Positions 8,185 through 16,832 of a stretch of 33,002 nt of DNA are shown here, piece by piece; the stretch's first letter is position 1; the number at the start of each line of letters is the position of its first letter. The translations under genes were made by a program, and so were the position numbers. Source of the DNA: Terrabacter tumescens (GTDB lineage: Bacteria; Actinomycetota; Actinomycetes; Actinomycetales; Dermatophilaceae); assembly GCF_014646815.1 (NCBI RefSeq), contig NZ_BMNZ01000015.1, positions 1 through 33,002 of the forward strand, in the 5' to 3' direction. Below the pieces are notes generated by a model, which had not been told where the DNA came from, did no database searches, and was given only the letters and a program-made list of their open reading frames with translations.

Positions 8185-8907
8185 TCACCCGTCTTTGCCG
8201 GAGAGCAAGTCAAGGAAACGCTCTGCGTCGCCGGTCCGGGGAATGTTGTTGAACATGACGTACGGCGCGGGTCGACCGACCACCATGTCTCGCAGCCGAC
8301 GCAGCTCGTCGCCGGTGTGGACGTGGCGCCAGCCGGTCGTGCCGTGGAGCCGGTAGTAGGTGTGCTCCGGCGTCACGGTCTCGCTCTGCATCGGGTCCAC
8401 CACGTGCACCAGGTCCAGCTCGGCGCAGAGCTCCTCGAGCAGCTGCGTGGGCCACTCGCCGCGGGGCTCCCACAGCAGCCGACCATCCGGACGCTCCACA
8501 TGCGACACGAAGTCGCGCAGCCGCGCGACGTTCTCCTTCGTCGGGCGGAAGCTCTTCGGACACTGAAGGAGCACCGCCGTGGCTCGGAGGAGGCGCGAGC
8601 ACTCGAGAGTCCGCTGCCAACCGGCGAGGACCTCCGGTGTCGTCCGGAACCCCCCAACCTGGCCATGGGCGCTCTCCGACAGCGGCTCCTTCAGCCGACG
8701 GTACGTGGGGCTGTTGGACTCGTGGGTGACGATCTGCCACGCCTTCATCGTGAACTCGAAGTCGGTCGGCACCTGGGTGCGCCACCGGGTCAGCACAGCA
8801 TCCGCGGGCGGGTCGTAGAACGTGTTCTGCACCTCGACGACCGGGAAGCGCCGAACATACGACGACTGCGACACCGTCCAGCCGCACAGGCCCACACGAA
8901 CGTCCAC
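8185..8907 (-). CDS. DUF72 (YecE-like) protein
   Basis: About 240 residues forming the DUF72 TIM-barrel-like domain: VGLCGWTVSQ at the N terminus, FPVVEVQNTFYDPP, FEFTMKAWQIVTH, then LLWEPRGEW, VHVVDPMQ, YYRLHG and VMFNNI. These are the family's strand-end motifs in order. Biochemical function is unknown. I prefer the GTG at 8907 because AGGGAGG lies 6 nt upstream. The in-frame GTG at 8913 would overlap that site and add two residues (Val-Asp). Last gene of a minus-strand operon behind the alcohol dehydrogenase, whose stop codon is 10 nt upstream. Confidence 0.85.
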   Translation of the reverse strand: MDVRVGLCGWTVSQSSYVRRFPVVEVQNTFYDPPADAVLTRWRTQVPTDFEFTMKAWQIVTHESNSPTYRRLKEPLSESAHGQVGGFRTTPEVLAGWQRTLECSRLLRATAVLLQCPKSFRPTKENVARLRDFVSHVERPDGRLLWEPRGEWPTQLLEELCAELDLVHVVDPMQSETVTPEHTYYRLHGTTGWRHVHTGDELRRLRDMVVGRPAPYVMFNNIPRTGDAERFLDLLSGKDG

Positions 8908-8917
8908 GTCCACCTCC

Positions 8918-9970
8918 CTACCCGGGGGTGCTGGCCTCCAGACTCACGACGGTCATCCCGGCAGCTGACGCCCGATCCATCGAGGCGAGCGAAGCGCCAG
9001 CCTCTCCAAGTCCGATGACCTGGCCGACGAGATCGGCTGGGCGGAGGGTGCCGTCTTCGATCAGCCGAAGCATCGCGGGGTAGTCGCGGGCGGGCATGCC
9101 GTGGGAGCCGTAGATCTCGAGCTCCTGGGAGATCACGAGATCCATCGGGATAGGAGGCGTCGACCTCGGTCCGAGCAGCAGTCCGGCCTGCACGTGCCGG
9201 CCGCGACGGCGCAGGCTTCGTACCGAGGCCACCGCTGACTCAGGCGAGCCGAACGCGTCGATGGAGACGTGCGCACCGCCGCCCGTCACCTCACGGATCG
9301 CCGAAGCCACGTCCTCACCGGCCTCGCCGTCGACAGCCACAGCGGCTCCCAGCGCCGAGGCCCGTTCCAGCGCAGCCGGATTCACGTCGACAGCAACCAC
9401 CTGCGCACCCAGCGCCACCCCGATCATCACAGCAGACAGTCCGACGCCCCCACACCCGTGCACGGCCAGCCACTGACCAGACTCGAGCCGCCCGTGAGTC
9501 GTCAGCGCGCGGAACGCCGTCGCGAACCGGCACCCCAGCGACGCCGCCGTCACGAAGTCGACCGAGTCCGGCAGCCGCACGAGGTTCGTGTCGGCCCCGT
9601 GGATCGCCACGAGCTCGGCGAACGAGCCCGGCCCCGTGAACCCGGGCTGCGTCTGGTCCGGACACACCTGCGCCTCACCCGCCAAGCACCACGAGCACAG
9701 GCCGCACCCGCACACGAACGGCACCGTCACCCGGTCGCCGACCGCCCAGTCGCGCACGCCGGCCCCGACCGCGTGCACGACGCCGGCCAGCTCGTGGCCG
9801 GGCGTGTGCGGCAACGACACCGGGTCGTGGCCCATCCACGCGTGCCAGTCCGAACGGCATACGCCCGTTGCCTTCACGGCGATCAAAACCCCGCCAGCCG
9901 GACACTCAGGCTCCGGCACGTCCGCGAGGGACGGCATACCCCCGTACTCGTCGTAGACGACGGCCTTCAC
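8918..9970 (-). CDS. Zinc-dependent alcohol dehydrogenase (MDR superfamily)
   Basis: A 350-residue cytoplasmic NAD(P)-dependent oxidoreductase. Catalytic zinc ligands C38 (GVCRSDWHAW), H59 and E60 (GHE) are present. So is the structural zinc site with four Cys at C89, C92, C95 and C103. The nucleotide-binding domain has HGCGGVGLSAVMIG with the Gly-rich turn, and VVAVDVNPAAL, where Asp at the end of beta-2 suggests NAD(H) preference. It probably oxidises a primary or secondary alcohol; substrate unknown. The GTG start overlaps the epimerase stop codon by 4 nt (GTGA), indicating translational coupling. Upstream partner is the epimerase, downstream partner DUF72. Confidence 0.92.
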   Translation of the reverse strand: MKAVVYDEYGGMPSLADVPEPECPAGGVLIAVKATGVCRSDWHAWMGHDPVSLPHTPGHELAGVVHAVGAGVRDWAVGDRVTVPFVCGCGLCSWCLAGEAQVCPDQTQPGFTGPGSFAELVAIHGADTNLVRLPDSVDFVTAASLGCRFATAFRALTTHGRLESGQWLAVHGCGGVGLSAVMIGVALGAQVVAVDVNPAALERASALGAAVAVDGEAGEDVASAIREVTGGGAHVSIDAFGSPESAVASVRSLRRRGRHVQAGLLLGPRSTPPIPMDLVISQELEIYGSHGMPARDYPAMLRLIEDGTLRPADLVGQVIGLGEAGASLASMDRASAAGMTVVSLEASTPG

Positions 9971-10866
9971 GACGCGTGCGGGTCCGTCAGCACGTCGCGC
10001 CAGGAGTGCTGCGGCGAGTAGCCGAGCAGGTCGCGGGCCTTGTCGATGGAGTAGAACGTCTCGTTGCGCCCCATCGGCCGCCGCTGCTCCACCCCGTCGT
10101 AGAAGCGCTCGCGCACCTCGTCGGTCGTCGCGGCGACGGACATGTCGGCGTTCGCGACGTTGAAGACCTCGTAGCCCAGCCCGTCGGTCTCGAGGCAGCG
10201 CTGCACCATCTGCCCGAGGTCGCGAGTATCGATGTAGGCGAAGATGTTGCGCCGCCGCAGCGCCGGGTCCTGCAGGAACGGCGGGAACATCTCTGCGTAC
10301 TCGTGCGGCTCGATGACGTTGTTGATCCGCAGGCCGTAGATGTCAGCGCCGGTGCGGGCCTGGAACGAGCGCGCCGTCACCTCGTTGGCGACCTTCGACA
10401 TCGCGTAGGAGTCCTCCGGCACCGTCGGGTGCTCCTCGTCGACCGGCACGTACAGCGGCTTGCGCTCGCCCTGGGCGAAGCACACGCCGTACGTCGTCTC
10501 CGACGACGCGAAGATCACCTTGCGGATGCCGAGCCGTGTCGCGGCCTCGAGCACGTTGTAGGTGCTGAGGACGTTCGTCGCGTACGTCTTGGCCTCCGAC
10601 GTGAGCAGGATCGCCGGCACCGCGGCGAAGTGCACGACGGCGTCGTATGCCGGCTTGGCCGCAAGCTCCAGCTCGTCGAAGCGCGCCAGTCCCGCGAGGG
10701 CTGAGTACGTCTCACCGATGTCGGTGAGGTCGACCCTGAGGTCGTCGACGCCGTCGTGCTTGAGCGGGACGAGGTCCGCGTTGGTGACCTGGTGGCCCTG
10801 CTCGGCGAGGAAGGGTGCGACGTGCTTGCCGGCCTTGCCGCTGCCGCCCGTGAAGAAGATGCGCAT
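9967..10866 (-). CDS. NAD-dependent epimerase/dehydratase (extended SDR)
   Basis: A 299-residue extended short-chain dehydrogenase. The N-terminal TGGSGKAG (6-13) is the dinucleotide loop, D31 ends beta-2 (NAD preference), and HFAAVP follows beta-4. The active site shows S121/S122 and Y154xxxK158 (YAMSK). Members act on nucleotide sugars or related sugar acids; uronate dehydrogenase-like enzymes share this layout, but the substrate is not readable here. The ATG at 10866 puts the loop at the correct place; a longer frame to 10887 adds only MRWFDRV. First gene of the operon with the alcohol dehydrogenase and DUF72. Confidence 0.88.
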   Translation of the reverse strand: MRIFFTGGSGKAGKHVAPFLAEQGHQVTNADLVPLKHDGVDDLRVDLTDIGETYSALAGLARFDELELAAKPAYDAVVHFAAVPAILLTSEAKTYATNVLSTYNVLEAATRLGIRKVIFASSETTYGVCFAQGERKPLYVPVDEEHPTVPEDSYAMSKVANEVTARSFQARTGADIYGLRINNVIEPHEYAEMFPPFLQDPALRRRNIFAYIDTRDLGQMVQRCLETDGLGYEVFNVANADMSVAATTDEVRERFYDGVEQRRPMGRNETFYSIDKARDLLGYSPQHSWRDVLTDPHAS

Positions 10867-10938
10867 GACTCGATCAAACCACCGCAACGCTCGACAACGG
10901 ACCCCCGACTCCCGGCAGCCGCCGCACGGCCTACCCGT

Positions 10939-11547
10939 TCACTCCCGACCCAGCACCGGCAGCAGCATCTCGAGGATCGCCGTCTCGGCCTGCCTGGCCG
11001 AGAGTCCGCCGTCGAACCGGAGGATTCGCCACGTCGTGGCGTCGCAGATCGCGACGACCTGGGCCAGGCGACGCCCGCGGGTGGTCCGGTCCTGCCCGCT
11101 CGCCAGGTGCGTGCCGAAGGCCGTCTTGCACCACTCCACGTGGTAGCTCCGGCTGCGGGCGGCCAGCTCCGGCACTCCGGGCGCCTGCCCCGCCTCGGCG
11201 TAGAGCTTGAGGATCAGGGCGCCGTGGTTCTCGTAGTAGCGGACGAGCGAGCTCACCGTCTCTTCGGGGCTCTCCCCCACGGCCGCTGCGCGGTCGGCGG
11301 CGAGCGCCGCGAGCTCGCGTTCGACGGTGGCGGCCAGCAGGCCGTGCTTCGTCCCGAACCGCCGGATAACGGTCTGGACCGTCACCTCGGCCCCGGAGGC
11401 GACGTCGTCGAGGCGGATCTGGTCATAGGGGACGTCGGCGTAGAGCCCGAGCATCGCATCGATGATGCGCTCGCCCGTCCGCTCCGCGGCCTGCGCCCGA
11501 GCCGTCATCCGGTACTCCCGAGCGCTCCCATCTTTCATGCGACCCAT
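10939..11547 (-). CDS. TetR family transcriptional regulator
   Basis: A 202-residue DNA-binding protein. Residues about 20-68 form the TetR helix-turn-helix (ERIIDAMLGLYAD, then IRLDDVASGAEVTVQTVIRRF, GTKHGLLAA). The rest is a helical ligand-binding domain with no assignable ligand. The ATG at 11547 has GAGGT 6 nt upstream; a second ATG at 11538 is less well placed. It is divergent from the alpha/beta-hydrolase-like gene at 11605 across a 57-bp gap containing two palindromes, the usual arrangement for a repressor controlling itself and its neighbour. Confidence 0.88.
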   Translation of the reverse strand: MGRMKDGSAREYRMTARAQAAERTGERIIDAMLGLYADVPYDQIRLDDVASGAEVTVQTVIRRFGTKHGLLAATVERELAALAADRAAAVGESPEETVSSLVRYYENHGALILKLYAEAGQAPGVPELAARSRSYHVEWCKTAFGTHLASGQDRTTRGRRLAQVVAICDATTWRILRFDGGLSARQAETAILEMLLPVLGRE

Positions 11548-11556
11548 GCTAACCTC

Positions 11557-11577
11557 AATATATTCATGTGAGTCACA
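11557..11577. promoter_or_regulatory. Palindromes between divergent TetR and hydrolase-like genes
   Basis: Two perfect palindromes sit side by side: AATATATT at 11557-11564 and TGTGAGTCACA at 11567-11577, in a gap far more AT-rich than its surroundings. They are the best candidates for promoter core and TetR operator. Confidence 0.5.
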
Positions 11578-11604
11578 CCAACATCAAACGCTCGAGGAGC
11601 AACC

Positions 11605-12465
11605 ATGGATCATCCGCCCACCAACCCCATCCACCCCGGTAGCAACGGCACGCTGACCGAGACGACCTCCCTCGTTCCCACCCGCCTCGGCAGGCTTCAC
11701 GTCCGCCTCGTCGGCGACGGCCCGACGACCGTCCTGTGGTCCTCGATGTTCGTCGACAGCCACACGTGGGACTCGATGGTGCCGCTCCTGCCGTCGGGTC
11801 GCCGCTATGCGCTGGTCGACCCACCCGGCCTGGGACTCAGCGAGCCGCTGCGCGGGGCCAGCGACATCAGTGCGGCGGCGGATGCCGCCACGGACCTGCT
11901 CACCGGTCTGGAGGTCGACGGGCCGGTCGACTGGGTGGGCAACGCCTTCGGGGGCCACGTCGGATTCAAGCTCGCCGCGCGAGCCGGAGTGCTCCGAAGC
12001 CTCGTCGCCGTCAGCTCGCCGGCCCAGCCCATCGACGCCGCGCTGCGCAGGCAGATCACCCTTCTCCTTCCGATCCTCCGGACGGCTGGACCGGTGGGAC
12101 CCGTGCGCACGGCGATCCTGACGGCCATGCTCACCGACGCCTCCCGCGCCAGCGAGCCCCTGCGTCAGGTGGTGGAGGCGTCCCTGGCACGCCCGACCCG
12201 CCGCAGCATGGCCCTCGCCGTGCAGTCGTTCATCCTCAACCGCGTCGACGTCACCGGCGAGCTGGCGCAGCTGGGCGTGCCGAGCCTCTTCGTCGCGTCC
12301 GACGACCGCGGCGACTGGAGCCCGCAGGACTCGGAGTATGCCGCGTCGCTCGCTTCCGACGCCTCTGCCGTGACGGTGCAGCGGGCTCGCACGCTGGTCC
12401 CGCTGGAGCAGCCCGAAATGCTGGCCACCCTCGTCCGCCGGTTCTGGGACCAGCTCTCCGGCTGA
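11605..12465 (+). CDS. Alpha/beta-hydrolase fold protein lacking catalytic Ser and His (pseudoenzyme)
   Basis: A 286-residue protein with the full alpha/beta-hydrolase layout: LGRLHVRLVGDGPTTVLWSS, YALVDPPGLGLSEP, the nucleophile elbow, and a C-terminal LEQPEMLATLVRRFW. The elbow reads VGNAFGGHVG, where relatives have G-N-S-x-G-G, so the nucleophile is Ala114. The catalytic His expected five residues before the LEQP glutamate (GH..PLEQP in relatives) is Thr263 in ARTLVPLEQP. An acidic SDDRGD segment at 232-237 remains. Two independent losses argue for a non-hydrolytic role such as ligand binding. RBS 'gaggagcaacc' precedes the ATG. Divergent from, and presumably regulated by, the TetR gene at 10939-11547. 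Confidence 0.85.
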   Translation: MDHPPTNPIHPGSNGTLTETTSLVPTRLGRLHVRLVGDGPTTVLWSSMFVDSHTWDSMVPLLPSGRRYALVDPPGLGLSEPLRGASDISAAADAATDLLTGLEVDGPVDWVGNAFGGHVGFKLAARAGVLRSLVAVSSPAQPIDAALRRQITLLLPILRTAGPVGPVRTAILTAMLTDASRASEPLRQVVEASLARPTRRSMALAVQSFILNRVDVTGELAQLGVPSLFVASDDRGDWSPQDSEYAASLASDASAVTVQRARTLVPLEQPEMLATLVRRFWDQLSG

Positions 12466-12476
12466 GTCCACGCGAA

Positions 12477-12512
12477 GCGGCGGCCCGGGTCCGAGGGCCC
12501 GAGCCACCGCCG
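12477..12512. terminator. Imperfect hairpin between convergent genes
   Basis: A GC-rich imperfect inverted repeat (outer GGCGG/CCGCC, inner CGGG/CCCG) between the hydrolase-like gene and the small secreted protein gene. It could stop transcription from both sides. No U-tract. Confidence 0.4.
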
Positions 12513-12539
12513 ACGATCACTTGGTGAGGAGCCGGCCTC

Positions 12540-12755
12540 TCAGCAGAGAGACTTCGCGACTGCGTTCTTGGCCTGGCCCCCGCCGACGGCCTGAACGAGC
12601 TGCCCCACGTTCTCGAATCCGGGGACGCCGCCGCTGTTCACCGTCTTGTGCACCTGGCCGAAGCAGGCCGAGTCGGCCGGTGCTGCGGAGGCGCTGCCGG
12701 CGAAGCCGACCAGGGCGAGAACGGCGATGGACCCCGTGGCGAGAATGCGCTTCAT
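12540..12755 (-). CDS. Small secreted protein
   Basis: A 71-residue protein. The first ~24 residues form a clear Sec signal peptide: MKR, then hydrophobic ILATGSIAVLALVGFAG, then SASA-APA cleavage region. The mature part is about 47 residues with two Cys, one near each end (DSACFGQ and SLC), which could form a disulfide once exported. It is Gly/Val-rich (NSGGVPGFENVGQLVQAVGGG) and matches no family I can name. Start ATG at 12755 is supported by AAAGGGA upstream and the signal peptide; the longer frame to 12959 runs into the promoter of the ThrE gene. Divergent from ThrE. Confidence 0.8.
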   Translation of the reverse strand: MKRILATGSIAVLALVGFAGSASAAPADSACFGQVHKTVNSGGVPGFENVGQLVQAVGGGQAKNAVAKSLC

Positions 12756-12873
12756 GAGACATCCCTTTCTGGTTGGTGGGTGCGTGTCACCCATCAGCCC
12801 TTCTTCCGCACGTCGGGCGAGTAGGGATGCACCTCGCGCGAACTTTTTTTCCGAGCGGGTCCAGTGCGCTGAC

Positions 12874-14163
12874 ATGATGACGACCATGCAGGACGACGCG
12901 GACCGGCAGACCGAGGTCCGCGCCCTGCTGGCCGAGCTCGGCACGGCGATGATCGCCACCGGGCAGCCGGTGCAGGAGATCGAGGAGGAGCTCGCCGAGG
13001 TGAGCGCCCGCCTCGGCTACCCCGACGTCCAGACCGCCGTCGGTCCCACCGGCCTCATGGTGACCCTCACCTCTGGCGGCGCGTCCACCTACCGCGGAGC
13101 GCCCGCAGGCCTGCGCCTGCACCAGTCCGCGAGCGTCCGCCTCATCCGGCACCAGCTCGTCCAGGGCGAGCTGACGATCGCCGAGGCCCGCGGGGAGCTC
13201 GCCGCCACGGCCAGGCGTCCCGTCCAGCAGCCGGCGTGGCTCGTCGCCCTGGCCTGGCCCGTGCTCGCCGTCGGCATCGCGCTCATCCTCCAGCCCGGCT
13301 GGGCCAACGTCGCCGCGGCCGGCGTCGGCGCGCTCATCGTCCTCGTGCTCGTCCAGCTCGCCGAGCGCTACGAGGTCGTCAAGGCGCTGCTGCCCACCCT
13401 CGCCGCGTTCGCCGTGTCGCTGCTCATCTTCGGCGCCGCCAACGCGGGGCTGCTCGAGGGGCCGCTGCGCACCGTCCTGCCACCGCTCGCGGTCCTGCTC
13501 CCCGGAGCGCTCGTCGTCAACGGCATGTCCGAGCTCGCGGCCGGGCACATGCAGGCGGGGTCGGCGCGACTGACCTACGGCCTCGCGCAGCTGGGCCTCT
13601 TCGCCCTCGGCCTGCTCATGGCCACCGCCCTGCTCCGCATCCCCACCTCGACGCTCGTCAACCTCCGCGTCGACGACATCGGCTGGGCCGGCGCCCCCGT
13701 CGGCCTCGTGCTCATCGGCGCGAGCATCTGCCTCATGGAGGGCGTCCCGCTGCGCATGCAGGGCTGGGTCCTGCTCGTGCTGAGCCTCGCCTTCGGCGCG
13801 CAGCTCGCCGGGCAGGAGCTCGGCACGATCGCCCTCGGCGGCTTCCTCGGCGCCATCGCCGCCAGCCTCGGCGCGAGCATCGTCGAGCTGAGGCGGCCCC
13901 AGCTGCCCCGGCTCGTGCTCTTCCTCCCCGCGTTCTGGCTGCTCGTGCCGGGCAGCCTCGGCCTCGTCGGCGTCACCGAGCTGGCCGCGGGCCGCGAGTC
14001 GGCCACCGACGTCGCCCTCGGCCTGCTCGGCGTGGCCATCGCGATCTCGCTCGGCCTGCTCGTCGGGTCGTCCATCGGCCGTGCCCTGCGCGGGCGCCGC
14101 CCCCCAGCCCCCGCCGACGCCCTCGCCGTCGCCGCGTCACCGTCGCCGCCTGCAGCGGACTAG
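12874..14163 (+). CDS. ThrE-family threonine/serine exporter
   Basis: A 429-residue membrane protein. The N-terminal cytoplasmic part (to about 130) carries the ThrE domain pattern (LAELGTAMIATGQPVQEIEEEL, then 'VQTAVGPTGLMVTLTSGG'). About ten hydrophobic segments follow in two blocks, matching the ThrE and ThrE_2 halves fused in one chain as in Corynebacterium ThrE. Family members export threonine and serine using the membrane potential. ATG at 12874 or 12877, or the in-frame ATG at 12886, could be the start; none has a strong ribosome site, so the N terminus is uncertain by four residues. Followed by a strong hairpin at 14174-14209. Confidence 0.88.
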   Translation: MMTTMQDDADRQTEVRALLAELGTAMIATGQPVQEIEEELAEVSARLGYPDVQTAVGPTGLMVTLTSGGASTYRGAPAGLRLHQSASVRLIRHQLVQGELTIAEARGELAATARRPVQQPAWLVALAWPVLAVGIALILQPGWANVAAAGVGALIVLVLVQLAERYEVVKALLPTLAAFAVSLLIFGAANAGLLEGPLRTVLPPLAVLLPGALVVNGMSELAAGHMQAGSARLTYGLAQLGLFALGLLMATALLRIPTSTLVNLRVDDIGWAGAPVGLVLIGASICLMEGVPLRMQGWVLLVLSLAFGAQLAGQELGTIALGGFLGAIAASLGASIVELRRPQLPRLVLFLPAFWLLVPGSLGLVGVTELAAGRESATDVALGLLGVAIAISLGLLVGSSIGRALRGRRPPAPADALAVAASPSPPAAD

Positions 14164-14173
14164 AGTCGGAGAC

Positions 14174-14209
14174 GCAGCACCCTGTCCTCTCGCCAGGACG
14201 GGGTGTTGC
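14174..14209 (+). terminator. Hairpin terminator after the ThrE-like gene
   Basis: A 15-bp stem (14174-14188 with 14195-14209, two G-T wobbles) with a 6-nt loop, 10 nt after the ThrE stop codon. No U-tract, common for actinobacterial terminators. Confidence 0.7.
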
Positions 14210-14303
14210 GCGTTGCCGGAAGGGTGCGGGGCACCGCCGGCATGGGTACGGAACGTAGGCTCTAGGGTCAACTGGCCCCAGACCAGCACGCCGAGGAGGC
14301 ACC

Positions 14304-15110
14304 GTGTCTCAGACTTCATCCCGGATCAGGACGATCCTGCCGACGTCGAGTCGCACCGCATTGGGAGCGACCGTCGCCACCGGTCTGCTGACCGCCCTCG
14401 CCTCGGCACCGGAGCGCCTGAGCCGGCTCCTGCGCGAGCGCTACCCGATGGTCGCCGTCACCGGCATGACCGGCGTCGGCAAGAGCCAGCTCGTCGACCG
14501 GCTGACGCGCCGCTCCACCGACGACGCCGTCGCCGAGGTCGGGTCGGCCGTCATGGAGCGCCGCACCCGCAAGGGCGCCAAGCTGCACGGCTTCCGCTTC
14601 CTCGTCGTTCCGGGCGACAACGCCGCCACCCGCCTCGCCGCCCTCGACGAGGTCTTCCACGACGAGCCGGTCGACGGGCTCATCCACGTCGTCGCCAACG
14701 GCCACGCCACCCCGCGCCGCGCCGGCGGCACGTCCGGAGTCGCCACGGCCACCCGCGAGGAGCAGCTCGCCGCCGAGCTCGAGGACTGGACCATCACCTC
14801 GCACCGCATCGCCTCGCTGGCCGTGCGCCGCCACAAGCCGATCTGGCTCATCATCGCCGTGACGAAGACCGACCTCTACCCCGACGGCGTCGACGAGGCC
14901 GTGCGCTACTACTCGCCCGGCAGCGGCACGCCCTTCGGCGACAAGGTCGACGCCCTGCGCGCCCTCGCCGGCGGCGCCAAGCTCTCGGTCGACGTGCTTC
15001 CGGTCTCCAGCGCCGGCGGTGACCGCAAGTCCGCCTTCCCCGAGAAGCGCGCCGGCGCCATGGTCGACGCCCTCGCCGACCGGCTCGGTCAGCTCAGCGG
15101 CCACGCCTGA
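14304..15110 (+). CDS. P-loop GTPase
   Basis: A 268-residue predicted GTP-binding protein. G1/Walker A is GMTGVGKS at 54-61, G4 is TKTD at 187-190 (AVTKTDLYPDGVDE) and a G5-like VSSA follows near 235. Switch regions are less clear (VVPGDN around 101-106 may stand for G3). A hydrophobic N-terminal stretch near 18-34 (ALGATVATGLLTALASA) may associate with the membrane. I cannot place it in a named GTPase subfamily, and there are no partner genes: ThrE upstream is closed by a terminator and phospholipase D is convergent. The GTG start has CGAGGAGG upstream. Confidence 0.75.
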   Translation: MSQTSSRIRTILPTSSRTALGATVATGLLTALASAPERLSRLLRERYPMVAVTGMTGVGKSQLVDRLTRRSTDDAVAEVGSAVMERRTRKGAKLHGFRFLVVPGDNAATRLAALDEVFHDEPVDGLIHVVANGHATPRRAGGTSGVATATREEQLAAELEDWTITSHRIASLAVRRHKPIWLIIAVTKTDLYPDGVDEAVRYYSPGSGTPFGDKVDALRALAGGAKLSVDVLPVSSAGGDRKSAFPEKRAGAMVDALADRLGQLSGHA

Positions 15111-15128
15111 CCGCAGCGGCGGCCGGCC

Positions 15129-16706
15129 TCAGTAGCGGTCGGACTGGCGCAGCGCCTTGGGTCGCCCGTCCGGGTCGTGGACGAGGTCGAGCGGGAGCGC
15201 CGCCCAGGCCCGCTGACGGTCCGTGAGCTGCGGCATCGCCAGCCGGCGCAGCCGTCCCGGCGGGCGCTGACCACGCTGGCCGCCCGCATGCCAGGCCTCG
15301 AGGTCGTCCGCGACCGCGGCATAGACCTCGAACATCCCTGCTGGGTCGAGGCAGTCGTCCATCGCAGCCTCGAGACCGTGCTCGCCCACCTCCTCCAGCC
15401 GGTCGAGGTGCTCGGCCGCGAGCGTGAGCCGCAGGTCGCGCGCGTAGCCCTCGTCGAGCACGACGGCCGACAGCTCCGAGTCGTGCGTCCACGAGCGGCG
15501 GCTGAAGTTGTCCGAGCCGATGCCGGCCCACGTGTCGTCGATGACGCAGACCTTGGCATGGACGTAGACGGGCACGCCGGCGCGGTTCTCGATCCCGTAT
15601 GCCGCCACCCTCCCCGGGGCGACCGCCTTGAGCCGGGCGATGGAGCGGTCACGACCGAGCAGCTGCGGCACGCGGTTGACCCCGTCGAGGTCGGGCACGA
15701 GCGGGATGACGACGACGAGGTGCAGTCCGGGCTGCGCCCGTAGCTGCTCCTCGAAGACCCGGCCGACGTCGTGGCCCCAGAAGTACTGGTCCTCGACGTA
15801 GACGAGACGCTGCGCCTGCGCCACCGCCTTGGCGTAGCCGCGGGCCACGCTGCGCTCACCGCCCCGGGCGAACGGGTAGTCCCGGCCGTGCCTGAGGTCG
15901 GGATAGGTCCGGAGCAGCTGCACGGTGTGGCTGCCGGCAGGCGGCGGGGGCGGCCACTGCGCGGGCAACGGCGCCGGCGAGGCGGCCAGGCCGCGGACCT
16001 TGTCGGCCGCCCGTCGCCACGGCGCCCGCGACAACGGGGCCGGGTCCTCCCACCTCTCGCGGAACACGGTCTCCACGTCGTGGACCGCAGGCCCCCGGAT
16101 CTCGGCCTGCACGTCGTGCCACGGCGGGTGCGCGCCGTACTCGTCGGTGAGGCGCTGCGCCTGCGGGTCACCGTGGTGCGACGCGTCGTCCCGGCGGTTG
16201 TGCGCGAGGTCGATGCCGCCGACGAAGGCCACGTCGCGGGTCGGGTCGTCGCGGTGGCGGATGACGACGAACTTCTGGTGGTGCGAGCCGCCGGGACGCA
16301 CCCGCATGTCGAGCAGCACCTTGGCGCCGCGGCTCTCCAGCTGCTCCCCCAGGTGTCGGTTCTCGGTGGCGAAGAAGCCGGTCCGGTCCAGGTGCGAGCG
16401 CCACACCAGCCCGTAGACGGCGACGCCCCGCTGGTCGGCGCGGGACAGGACCTCGACGACCTCGCTGCCCGGCTCGCCCGTCAGCCGTTCGTCGGCGTCG
16501 CCCTGCCAGTCGGTGAACATCACGAGGTCACCCGACTCCGTCGCCTCCAGCGCATCGCGCAGCGCACGGAAGTACGTCGCGCCGTGGATGAGAGGACGCA
16601 CGAGGTTGCCCTCGGACCAGGCCCGGTCACCGTGGAGCGCATCGATCCGGGTCAGCGGGTTGCCACGCTCGGCCCGGGTCAGCAACCAGTCAGCGGGGTC
16701 GCCCAT
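15129..16706 (-). CDS. Phospholipase D family protein (two HKD motifs)
   Basis: A 525-residue cytoplasmic PLD-superfamily hydrolase or transferase acting on phosphodiesters, probably phospholipids. The first active-site motif is HHQKFVVI at 142-149, with H143 and K145 but no Asp at the strict HxK(x4)D position; DVAFVGGIDL follows. The second motif is canonical: VHAKVCVIDDTW then GIGSDNFSRRS. Both halves are needed for the two-fold active site and both are present. Length is normal for bacterial two-motif PLDs. ATG at 16706 (MGDPADWLL) is preferred; an upstream start at 16724 adds six Arg-rich residues, and neither has a clear ribosome site. Convergent with the GTPase gene, 18 nt apart. Confidence 0.9.
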   Translation of the reverse strand: MGDPADWLLTRAERGNPLTRIDALHGDRAWSEGNLVRPLIHGATYFRALRDALEATESGDLVMFTDWQGDADERLTGEPGSEVVEVLSRADQRGVAVYGLVWRSHLDRTGFFATENRHLGEQLESRGAKVLLDMRVRPGGSHHQKFVVIRHRDDPTRDVAFVGGIDLAHNRRDDASHHGDPQAQRLTDEYGAHPPWHDVQAEIRGPAVHDVETVFRERWEDPAPLSRAPWRRAADKVRGLAASPAPLPAQWPPPPPAGSHTVQLLRTYPDLRHGRDYPFARGGERSVARGYAKAVAQAQRLVYVEDQYFWGHDVGRVFEEQLRAQPGLHLVVVIPLVPDLDGVNRVPQLLGRDRSIARLKAVAPGRVAAYGIENRAGVPVYVHAKVCVIDDTWAGIGSDNFSRRSWTHDSELSAVVLDEGYARDLRLTLAAEHLDRLEEVGEHGLEAAMDDCLDPAGMFEVYAAVADDLEAWHAGGQRGQRPPGRLRRLAMPQLTDRQRAWAALPLDLVHDPDGRPKALRQSDRY

Positions 16707-16832
16707 GCGTCGAGCATGCCGCATCGGCGACGGGCACGGGGCTCAGCACCAGACGGGAACGCGCCCATGGGCAGGTTGGGGCGGAGCACAATGACGTGAG
16801 AGGTCAGGGTGGTCCGAGCTGAGGGGAGCAGC

